From Dillenia suffruticosa (Eukaryota > Streptophyta > Magnoliopsida > Dilleniales > Dilleniaceae): a DNA stretch of 64,000 bases. The notes beneath the pieces are model-generated. The model was not told the origin of the DNA. It was given only the letters and a program-made list of their open reading frames with translations, and made no database searches. Positions 23,220 through 34,098 of the stretch are shown piece by piece. Both the position numbers and the translations under genes were made by a program. How positions within the stretch are numbered: the first letter of the stretch is position 1; the number at the start of each line of letters is the position of its first letter. The stretch is from assembly GCA_033439265.1 (NCBI GenBank), contig JAVTVX010000024.1, forward strand, positions 186,001-250,000, in the 5' to 3' direction.

Positions 23220-26200
23220 TCAAAAATCAAAATTTTTATTGTCATCCTCATCCTCATCATGTGTCTCAAAATTAGACTCTTGAACATCATTATTATTAAC
23301 ATCTTCATTCTCATCCTCATCCTCATCATCTGTCTCAAAATTAAATTTTTCATCATTTTCTTCATGAATTTCACTTGCATCCACATCCATCACTACTCCG
23401 CTAGAATCTCGTAATGTTGGAATATTATATTTTTTGGTCTAAAATGTATTGACAATTTTCTCTTGTTGATATGCTATATCTTCACAATATTCCTCAATTT
23501 TTTTCAGTGCTTTTGTTTTATAAATAGCCCACCAATCAATTTTGTCACGTTTCAAACTAGGATATGAAGCATAAAATACTTGAATTGCTTGTTGTGCCAA
23601 CACAAATGGTTCATATTTTTTATACAATTTCTTATGATTTATTTTAACTAAATTAAATTATGGATGCACTTTCATCCCTTTCACAGGGTCAAACCAGCGA
23701 CACATAAATAAAACAACCTGTAATTCTGGACCAGGGTACTCTAACTCTACGATTTTATCCAACAAATCATAAAAATCATTTTGACCTCCACCATCATTGG
23801 ATAACTAAACACAAACCCCACTATTCATTGTCATTTTTCTCATTCCATATTCTTCAATATGAAAATTATACCCGTTTGTAAAATATGTTGGCCAAGTTCG
23901 TACCATTGATTTTGAACCCTATTACAAATGGATTAACAATACTTACTCAACTTGAGCTTGATTATCATGAATCTAAAGTCAAATAAATATGTTAATATGT
24001 TTTAAAGTAAATATTTAAATAATTTATAATCTATTTACATATTTTTTTAACTATGGTACAAATTATTTATCATAGAAACGATTAAACTCATGTGTTGAAA
24101 GTTCAAAATAAATGTTTTGGAAAATCCTACCATCAAAGAAAATAAATTTTAACACAAACAATTTACGATATAAGAAGTACATAAAATAGAAAATATATAC
24201 TAACTCGAAATATGGCGTCACTTATAGACAGTTCAGTAAAATATATGTGTGAGCTGCCCGTCATTCTTGACCAGTTAAGTATCTATGGTTATATTGTCTA
24301 CTTTGTCGACTAAAATAGTTAAAAATTGAGAATGACTTTAAATTGGGATCAATAGAACCCTCATCATTTCTTCCTGCTCTCCGCCTCTTGCACTAAACGT
24401 GAAGTTTAAAATAATATGATGTAAACGTTGTTACTTTTTCCACAATGTATGCATTAACAATAAAAGTTTCAACACGTGCCTTATTTTTCACTTTTTTCTT
24501 CAAATGATTTAGGAATCTAATTGTAATAAAACAAAATGTATTAGAAAATTATATATAATGAAATTAGTAATTTTTTATGTCTTGATAACGAAGGATAAAA
24601 GATGAAAAACTCACATTTCAAATAGATACATCCATCAAAATTGGATAGAACCTCCAACTTTCGCCTCATATGACAAGTAAACCACAAGATGTTCCATGGA
24701 ATCAAAAAATGATGATGAAAATATTCTTTCTAAATTACACAAAATGATTATAATCTCTCTCTCTCTCTAATATCTCCATATGTGAATGTTTCAACACTGT
24801 TGAGCAAATATCATGAAGGAAAATAATTAACTCCGCAATGGCATCCCAAACAAAATTTGTTAAGAGTTCCTTAAAAGCAATAGGAATTAATCTTTCCACA
24901 AATATATGACAATCATGACTTTTCAAACCAATCAACTTACATTCCTTCAAATCAACACTTTTCCAAGATTTGAGACATGACTATCAAGAAACCTCGATGA
25001 TTTTAACCATTCACAAACAATCCGTCTCTAATTCTTATTAAATGTATAAACTGCCTTCAGTTTTGGTCCCCTACTATTTTCATCGACATCAAGAGTAGGT
25101 CATTTACAAAGGAGTCGCATATCTTTTCTTGCATTCAAGTTGTCTTTCGTTTTCCCAGTGATATCCATCATTGTATTTATCAGATTATCAAAAAAAATTT
25201 TCTCGATATGCATTATATTGAAATTATGATGAACCAAATGACTCTTCTAATATGAAAAATCCCAAAATATATTCTGTTTAATCCATTTATGCAAATGACC
25301 ATAGCCATATGCTGTACGATGTGGCTCTTTAATAACAGATGGAAAATTAAGAACTCTATACCAAATTTGTTCACCGGTTAATCTCAATGGAGGAGGTGTT
25401 CTTTCAATTCTATTATTAGTGAATTCTTTTTTATTTTTTCTAAATTTATGAGTTAACGGTAAAAATTATCTATGACAATGAAAATAACTCACTTTCTCCC
25501 CATGCTTCAATCTGAATGACTTTAATCTCTCCAAACTTATTGGACATCCTAAAATTCTAGCGGTACTCCATCCCGATAGCATACCATAAGCTGAAAAGTC
25601 ATTTATGATCTAAAGAAGAGTAGCCTTCATTACAAACATCTGATTAGTATGAACATCATATGTAGAAACACCTTCATCCCATAGTTGTTTCAGCTCTGCA
25701 ATCAATGGTTCCATGTAAATATCTATTAACTTCTTAGAATTTTGCGGGCCAGACACCACCAATGTTAAAAACATATACAGTGTCTTCATACACATACCGG
25801 GTAGAAGATTATATGGAGTTAAGATAACTGGCCAACAAATATAAGTTATTCCTGATTTGCCAAATGGAGCAAACTCATCAGCACAAAGACCTAACCTAAT
25901 ATTTCGAGTCTCTCTCGTAAACTCAAGATATATTTTATTAAAATATTTCCACGTCTCTGCATCTGAATGATGACATATTAACCCATATTCTATTTCATGA
26001 TTTGCATGTCAGGTCATGTGTTCAGCAGTGGTTTCAGATACATAAAGCCTTTGTAACCTAAAAGTTAAAGGCAAATAAAATATTTGTATGTATGATGTAC
26101 GCCGCTGATTACGACCTAACCTAGTACTCTTGTATCTACATTGATTACAGAATTTATAAAATTCTTCATTTTTATCATCTCCATAATATAGCATACAAGC

Positions 26201-26959
26201 ATCTCTGCAAATATCAATTCTTTTCACCAGAAAACCTAATTCTTTCACCAGCTTTTTCATACTATAAAAATCATTGGGTATAATGTGATCACACGGTAAT
26301 ACTTCTCCAATAACTTGAACAAAATTATTAAAACAATCCTTAGACACATTATGTTCTACCTTGACATTCAACAATCTTGCAGTTAGAGATAGTTTAGTGT
26401 GACTATCACAACCAGCTCACAAAGGTTCATCTGCAACTCTTAACACTTCCTGAAATTGGAGAAATGATTCATTATTCATATTTTCATCAACTCCTGGTAC
26501 TTCTACCTCCTTTTATGGTAATGCATAACTAGTATACCCATATTCAAATGTTGAAGCAAAGCTAGAACTTGCAGCGCTTGATTTGGGAACAAAAGTCAGA
26601 ACAAAATTCGGACCCACTGTATCAATTACCATCCTCTGATATGGATTCAATTGATCATAATAACTCTGATCCCCACTAATTGAGAATTGTCTGTTTCGTC
26701 CATACTTTTCATCAGAAATGAACGGTTCACCATGACATGTCCAATTATAATAATTTGGGGTAAAATCAATTCTATAAAGATATTCCCTAACTTTATCACA
26801 CTGTAAAAATTTACCATTACGACACATTCTCCACGGTCACCTTAACTTATTCCCATCCATAAAATCAACATGATTACAAGTAAAATCTAAAAATTGTTCC
26901 AACCCAAAAATAAACTCATTAGTTAAATCCTGACAATCAGATAAATTATTTTTATGCAT
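23220..26959 (-). pseudogene. CACTA tnp2 transposase, decayed
   Basis: The likely start is at 26959 (MHKNNLSDCQDLTNEF), followed by FMDGNKLR, a stop, and the tnp2 N-terminal signature CRNGKFLQCDKVREYL and NYYNWTCHGEPF (26830-26700). Further on are LNVKVEHNVSKDCFNNF and LGFLVKRIDICRDACMLYYG (26370-26160), YLPLTFRLQRLYVSETTAEH (about 26010-26070), then MEPLIAELKQLWDEGVSTYD (25795-25610) and LIGLKSHDCHIFVERLIPIA (24950-24740). The tail at 23720-23440 has VVLFMCRWFDPVKGMKVHP and SLKRDKIDWWAIYKTKA, matching the DUF4216-type end of these proteins, and closes with an Asp/Glu-rich stretch. Several stops and frame changes rule out one intact protein. Confidence 0.88.
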
Positions 26960-27779
26960 TCAACTTCTTTCTTTCTACATTTTTCCTGTCTTCAAATTTA
27001 AAAATTTTAAAATATTAATAAAAATTACTAAAAAAACTACTAAACTATCAATAATAATATCATCATTAATCCCAAATAAGTAGATATAACAATAAATAAT
27101 AACGTTAATTGTATAAAAATTTAATATTAATTTCACAGTATAAATTAAATATTATAAAAGTAACGTTAATTTCACAAAACTCAATATCATCAATAATACT
27201 GACCTTAATTTCATAAAAATTTAATATAACAATAAATAATATTATAAACTTAATTAATATCAAACAAATTAACTAAATTATTACAATAACATTAAATATT
27301 ATCATATAATAAAAAAAAGTATAAAATATTGAACATCTAACAACATTGATCTATTAACTAATTGAAATAAGATTTACTATCAATTGCTGATTATTATTAA
27401 TATAATATTTCACCTAATAAATTATCAACACTTTCGATTCCAATTTATATAAAAAATTAAAATTAACAAATCCAGAAATATCAATAAATCAACCACTAAA
27501 TACAATAAAAATAAACTAATACAGAAATAAAAACAATACAAACATACAAATTAACATAATTGCATTAATTCCAATCATTACAATATAAATTAAAACATTT
27601 CTTACCATCAAAATAATAATTCACCGATAGACTTAGATATCAATAACAGCAACAGCTTCCAATCCAAATATTCGAGAATCGCAAATCTTAACACATAAAA
27701 AACAATTATAAATAACTAATATATTATTAAAACAATATTATAAAAATATTTTTTTAAATAATATTTCTCAAAAAATTTA

Positions 27780-28040
27780 AAAAAAATTATTCATAAAAGT
27801 GGCAATGATAGGTCGGGCCAGGCCGGGCCCAGCCCCATGGGCCACACGTGAAGGGGTAAGGGGCAGCGGTCCCTTCGTGTGGTTGGCCCGGGAAGGGCAG
27901 ATTTGGCGGCGTGCTTCCTGTGATCGAGAGACAGAGAGAGAGACAGAGAGAAAGATTACCTATCACAATCGCAGATCCGGCTAGCTTCCTGTGGCCATCC
28001 CTTCGCAAAACCACCTTCGGGGCTTTTCAAAAATGAACAA

Positions 28041-28104
<64 letters not shown>

Positions 28105-28130
28105 TGTGTGTGTGTATGTGTGAGAATGAA
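27780..28130. other. GC patch and (GA)n(GT)n microsatellite in the CACTA leader
   Basis: A short GC-rich patch (27805-27905) precedes a pure (GA)n run at 28044-28102 that passes into (GT)n to about 28125. It lies upstream of tnp2 in element orientation, between the gene and the hairpin repeat array, where promoter and leader would be expected. I see no coding sequence. Confidence 0.6.
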
Positions 28131-28139
28131 GAAGTAATA

Positions 28140-28790
28140 TATTGAAATTAGGGACAAATTTTTTGTCCCTAAATTCGTTGGAAATCAAGGACGGAATTTA
28201 ATTTTCATTCCTCAATCAGGAACGAAAAAAGTTCATCCCTGAATCCGGGAGGAAAAAGAAATTTCGTCCCTGAATCCGGGACGAAAAAGAAATTTCGTCC
28301 CTAAATCTGGGACGAAAAAAAATTCATCCCTGAATCAGAGACAAAAACAAAATTCATCCCTGAATCAGCGATGGTAAAAATTTTCGTCCCTGAATCGGGG
28401 ACAAAAAAAATAATTCGTCCCTGAATCGGGGACGAAAAAAAATTCATCCTTGAATCCGGGATGAAAAATAAATTCATCCTTGAATTAGGGATGAAAATGA
28501 CATTTTATCCCTAAATTAAGGAAGAAAAAGAAATTCGTCCCTGAATCCGGGACTAAAAAGAAATTCGTCCCTAAATTATGGACGAAAAAGAAATTCGTCC
28601 ATAAATCTCGTCCTTGAATCAGAGATGAAAATGAAATTTCATCCCTGAATCTGGGACGAATAAAAAATTCGTCCCTAAATCAGGGATGAAAAAAAAAATT
28701 CATCCATAAATCAATGACAAAAATTTTTTTCGTCACAGATTCATGGACAAAATTTAGTTTTCAACCCTGAATCAGCGATGAATGTGTTTT
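28140..28790. repeat. Array of ~30-bp palindromic units in the CACTA
   Basis: About 20 imperfect units follow each other. The typical unit is 'ttcgtccctgaatccggga' plus 'cgaa' then an A-rich spacer. TTCGTCCC and GGGACGAA within each unit are complementary, so each unit can fold as a hairpin. The array differs in sequence from the 'cgtcgcaaattt' units nearer the terminus at 29390-30050. It is probably a transposase-binding or structural region. Confidence 0.85.
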
Positions 28791-29389
28791 TCGTCGCTAA
28801 AATCTGTAATGAATATATGTTTTTCGTCGCAATTTGCAACAAATCTAACAACAAATAATTTTTTCTTTTACAATTTGTAACGAATTTAGCAATGATACTT
28901 ATAGTTTCTGACAATTAATTCATTGAATGCACTAAAATAGAAATTAAATAGACAAACTATTAACAATATTTGCATACTATGATATAATTATAAAAAATAT
29001 TCATTATATTGATTATTAATTAACAAGCATTTCTATTTTAACTCTTAGTTTAGTGAATCGAATACTTAAATAAATTTATAAGATAAAGTTATCAGTACTG
29101 GGAATGAAAAATTAAATAGATAATGAATGGAAAATGAATGTACCAATAATAATCCTTTGTAACAATTTAAAAATTTTATAAAATTATAGAAAATGAATGT
29201 ACTAATTTAAAAGATTACACTATATTATTATTCTTTTATATAAACGGATAATGAATGAATTATTTTATATAACGTTTTGTAAACATCTTAAAATTCTCTA
29301 CGCTATCAGTACATATCACCATTCACAAATCGTTTTTTAATATTAGAAAATGTAACTAATACAAGTAATTAAAAATGTGACCAAAAAAT

Positions 29390-30055
29390 GAATTTTAGCG
29401 ACGAATTTTGCCACAAATGTTATATTTATTGCTAATTTGCAACAAATTCATAAACAAATAATCGAATTTTTTACAACGAATATAAATATTTGTCGCTAAA
29501 TTTGCAACGAATTTAGACATTCGTCGCAAATTTAAGGCAAAATTCATTTTCGTTCCAAATTTAGGGATGAATTGAGAAATTCGTCGTAAAATTTTGGGAT
29601 GAATAAGCGAATTCGTCTTAAATTTATGGACGAATTTTTTATTCATCCCAAATTTATGGACGAATGGTTAAATTTATCGCAAATTTAGGGACGATTAATT
29701 TATTCGTCGCAAATTTAGAGGCAAATTTTTAATTCGTTGCAAATTTTGTGGCGAATTATAAATTCGTTACAAATTTAGCGAAAAATTTTGAAATTCGTTG
29801 CAAATTTAGCAACGATTTTTTTTTTCATCGCAAATTGGCAACGAATTTTGCGTCAAAAATTTTTCGTCAAAAATTGGCGACGACTTTTGTAATGAAAATT
29901 TTTTGTGTTGCTAAATTTGCTACGAAAATTGTTTTGTTACTAAAATTGTGGCTATTTTGTGACGATACTATTTTTGTCGTTAAATTTGTTGCAGATTTGC
30001 TATGAATATTTTTCGTTACTAAAATTTATCACTGAATTCTTGTTTTATTGTAGTG
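29390..30055. repeat. CACTA subterminal repeat block, right, with terminus
   Basis: Dense units of the type 'attcgtcgcaaatttagg' and their complements run up to the CACTA terminus at 30051-30055. The open frames on both strands in this block (75-85 residues) are artefacts of the repeat. The same motif class is found at 17745-18260. Confidence 0.85.
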
Positions 30056-30138
30056 CTTTATAAAAATTATTTTATTTTACTAAAAATTATTATAAATTAA
30101 AAATAAAATTTTTAAATAAGTTATAAGTTTGATCACTA

Positions 30139-30216
30139 TTATATTCCATATATATATATATATTATATTCCATATATATATATATTATATTCCATATATA
30201 TATATATATATATATT
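30139..30216. repeat. 'attatattcca(ta)n' tandem repeat
   Basis: Three imperfect copies of a unit made of 'attatattcca' and a TA run, just outside the CACTA right end. Confidence 0.8.
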
Positions 30217-30331
30217 ATAATTATGTATTAGATGTGCATAACAATTTACTTATTAGTTGTTTGTGACTTCCTCACCTTGGACTTGGAGGTCAATATTTTA
30301 AAATTTCAAGTGAATTGAGATTGAGACAATT

Positions 30332-33093
30332 TGTCACGCCCTGAATCGGGGTCGTGAGCAGCTGCCCGTTGCCCTGAATGCCGGTTGTATTTCGACAAAA
30401 AATCAGACAAAAGCTCCTCATAAATTGGAGGTCTTTCATGTACAAATAAACCTGTATAATTTAAAATCATCCTATAAATAAAATAAAATGACTATCCCGG
30501 TCTTACAACAACCCACCAACCATAGCAAATATCCAGAACAACGCCAAACTATGTAAATTACCAACAATCTTAATCGCAGACCTCTACTGTCATACCCAAC
30601 TAGGGTAGAGCAGTCGTCACACAGAGCGAACCTAAGTTTTATACAATTTACAATAAATTTTCCCAAGTTAACATTTAAACACTACAATTTGCCTCAATAC
30701 AAATGAAATATGAGAGTTTCGCAATTTAATGTACATAAATTATACAGTCAATCCCAAATAAATATACGGCCAACTACGGAACTCAAGGTCAAGACCTCAC
30801 AGGGTTGAAAATAAAGTACGGAGCTCATATTCAATTTAATTTAAATCTCACCGTCGAAAAACACTCAAATCCGCTAATGAGCTATCAAATCTTCTAGAGC
30901 CTAAAGTGTCACTCTAGCATAATAATCCTGTTTGAGGAGGGAAAGAAGAGGGATGAGTATAAAAAAAAAATATCCAGTGAGTGAGGAGATTAATCTCAAG
31001 TACTAATAGTGTAGGTGAACATTGGAGTGTCAAATAATATCATTCATAACTAATAATTTAAATTTTACAGTAAATCATGATATGTTCGCTAAAATGAATT
31101 TATTTAATCAGTCACACGTTAACATACATATATATATATCCATTTAAAATCAAGTAGATCATACTGCAAGTCTAAAAGATCCTGGCACATCGGGAGTTTT
31201 ATTATGCATAAGGTTCAAAAGTAGCTCTCTACCCCGACGTTGGCCTTGAGTTCGTTGGGGATAGCTCATCATCATGTATAAGACCCTGCCCAGTTCTAAA
31301 CGGTGGCGTCACACACGTCCTGCCCCTTACTTGGGTTCAACCGACCGCGCCTATAGCCATTAGAAATATGACGTTTGCGGATACTTCCTACAGAAACGTA
31401 TCTGGGTAACCCGGTGCCTCTACAAACGTTTTTCATAGTTACGGAATTTATCAAATAATGTCATATCATCATATCATCTCAAGCTAGTAGGCATCTAACC
31501 CACATAGCCAAATCATCTCATCATATCCTCAAAACAATTCAAATCCGTGAGCCAATATATTTCATCGAAATCATTTAAATTCAACAAAGCAATGCAATGG
31601 TAGAATAGAAAACATTCCATTTCTCAAATCATGGCACAATTTCATTTCATTTCAAACATGAATGCATAATCGTAGAAAATATAAGTACGATATTCCAATA
31701 ATCACAAAATAGATTTGAATTTCAATTCCATACGTCGAGACAATGTATATCAAAAGCATGTTTTATTAAAAATACGATAAAATCAAGTTTCACTATTTCA
31801 TGCAAGAGATTAGGGTTCCACTCACTTTTTTAGGGAGGGTGGTCACTCCCTATTTTCCAGAATCAGAACAAATCGACTTCTCGAATCTCTAAGAAAGTCA
31901 ACCTAATCAGACTAGCACAATTGTCATCAAATTTCTAATTATTCTTAGGGTTTATCATCTTCCCTAAGTTTATATAAATCTTAATTTTTCAATTTATAAA
32001 TATACACCAATGTTATGTTAAAGGTATTGAAACCTAAATTCGATAAAATTTATTTCAAATATTGAAGAGATCGCATTTCTCTCACCTAGAGTTTTGCAAA
32101 TCTCAGACCTAGTTTTCGTTCGCCCGTTGAATTGGTTTAAAATCTGTAATATTTTCAAATTTGAATAATATTAGCAACTAACTCAAATTCTAAATATCCA
32201 ACCTTAGGACTACAACCAACATAGCCGTTACCTGCAGTGAAGAAGCCGCGACCTAGGGTTTCTGTGGAGATGGCAGCTAAGCTCTCGAAAGAGACGGCTG
32301 GTCGTAGGCTGGCAGGCCGTCGTGGGCTAGTAGGCTCGCGGGCTGGTGGGCTAGTGGGCTGGTGGGCTCGCGGGCTGGTCTGTAGTTGCGCGCCCGCTGG
32401 AGGTAGCGTGTTGTGGTGCGTTCGCGCTCGGCCGGGGAGGGATGCGTAGGGGCACGCTTATGCTGGGGAGATCACGTAAGGGCGTGCTCGTGGGTTACGC
32501 GCTAGTGGGCTGAAGCGCGCTAGTGGGCTGAAGCACGCTCGTGCACAAGCACGCGCTCATGCGCAGGTGGGCGCTCGTGCGCAGGTGCGCTCCCGAGCAG
32601 GCCCGCGCTCGAGCTGTGGAGCGCTGGCACGGGGAAACTGGCACTATGGCGCGCTTGCTTTCATGCAGGGTGGAGCAGCGGCAGCGCTCGAGGGAGGAAG
32701 GCGAGGTGGAGGAACGACGGAGGAACGGCGAAGGGGTGGCTAGTGGTGGTGGCGTGCGTGGACGATCGCGGCGAAGTGCGATCGAGAGGGAGGGAGATTG
32801 CGAGAAATAAAGAGAGGGTAAGCAGTAGAGAGAGAGAGAAACAGTGAGAGAGAGAGAAAAGGTAGAGAGGGGGGTCGGTGGTGATGGCAGTGGGCGGTGG
32901 CGATGGCGGTAGGCGACGGCGATGGTGGAAAGGGTGCGGTGGCCACGGGAAGGGGAAGAGGCGGAGAGAGAAAGAGAGAGGAAGAGAGAGAGAGAAGGAA
33001 GAGTTAGGGCTTTAAGCCCTAATTCGATTTTGTTTTTTGTTTTTTGTTTTTTTTTTTTGTTTTTTTACTCTTATCATTATTATTATTGTTTAC

Positions 33094-33154
<61 letters not shown>

Positions 33155-33334
33155 TTTTACACAAAAACTCGTAGATACGGTAAAAATTTAAAATATACCA
33201 AAAAATAAATTTAAAGACCCTAAAATCAAAAATCAATATAAATAAAAATTTATCTATATATATAACTAAGAAATATTTTATTTAATTTCTGAACAGGAGT
33301 ACAATAGTACGGATACTGCAGTGTCGATGTTACA
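30332..33334 (-). mobile_element. Solo-LTR-like element B (3.0 kb), inverted relative to A
   Basis: On the - strand it starts TGTAACATCGAC (33334) and ends with GGCGTGACA (30332). Flanking pentamers are caatt (30327-30331) and cgatt (33335-33339), one mismatch apart, consistent with an aged 5-bp target duplication. It shares with element A the TGTAAC start, the A-rich and TA-rich tracts, the GC-rich block (here 32240-32960) and the 3' third. It has no coding domain. The open frames in the GC-rich part are not genes. Confidence 0.7.
33092..33151. repeat. (TA)n microsatellite in LTR B
   Basis: About 60 bases of nearly pure TA, at the position matching the shorter TA run in LTR A (about 18527-18543). 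Confidence 0.9.
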
Positions 33335-34098
33335 CGATTTTAGATAATTAGTTTCAAGAAATTGTTTCATGATATTACTTTTTTTTTCTGTATCTAGTTA
33401 GAACCATCGCTCAATATCCGATTCTTTGTTTCAACTAATTTGGTCCGATCCGCTGTTGAGCCCTCTTTCAGGAGATCTCTCAATATGATTTTTTTCGTTT
33501 CCATGCCGAGTGAAACTAGATATGATTAAGAGATGTCAACGCCCTTCATATGCAATAGAAGCAACTTTGCTTGAGATATGATGTCAAAAAGAATTATTTT
33601 GTATATTTGGTGCATAAAAATAAAAATTTTAAGGTAATATAATAGTGATCGAGTTTATGTTTTATTTGGAATTTTTTTATTAATTTATGTTATTTAATAT
33701 TTTTAATTAATATAATTTTTTATGAAATCTTCGTGAGTATAAACCGATTTGTTTAATTTTAGAGGGTAATGAATAATTGTTTAAGGATTATCTATACTTA
33801 TCATGAGTTATGATTTGATGATGGTGGTAACAAAGAGATTGAGAAAAAAAATTTAATCCAAAATTCAATTAAATCTTTAACTTCATCCGATTATGATTGA
33901 ATTTTTAAATTTCAAAATACGTACCAATTGAATGATTGAACTAACTTGATAGATGATGTAAATATCATACATTGAGTTAAATTTTTTTTTGTTAATATAT
34001 TATGTGGCACATCAACACCTTATGTCCATACTACCGCTTACCTTAACAACTAGATATATCGAATCAAATGAAATCAGCTTCTCAATCCATTTATTATA
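33335..34098. other. AT-rich spacer, nothing recognised
   Basis: This spacer lies between LTR B and the foldback element. No open frame, repeat or RNA signal stands out. Confidence 0.4.

Larger units (their letters stand above)
17714..30055 (-). mobile_element. CACTA (En/Spm) DNA transposon with a nested LTR
   Basis: The right terminus is clear: the + strand ends in TAGTG at 30051-30055, so the element begins CACTACAATAAAACAAG on the - strand. Next to it are dense 'ttcgtcgcaaattt' type subterminal repeats. The left part (17745-18260) carries the same repeat type, and a CACTA word at 17714-17718 is the best candidate for the other end. The terminal repeats match poorly beyond CACTA, and the flanking 3-mers are ttt and ctt, so the left end is tentative. 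Between the ends are decayed tnp2 and second transposase genes on the - strand, and a solo-LTR-like insertion at 18387-21093. Confidence 0.75.

Noticed and set aside
28140-28790. CRISPR-like regular array
   Set aside because: Units are imperfect hairpins without unique spacers, in a plant CACTA transposon with tnp2 next to it.
29395-30005. Frames of 83 and 85 residues on both strands
   Set aside because: Produced by the CACTA subterminal repeats; no family features.
32237-33191. Gly/Arg-rich frames
   Set aside because: They lie in the matching GC-rich and GA/TA repeats of LTR B.
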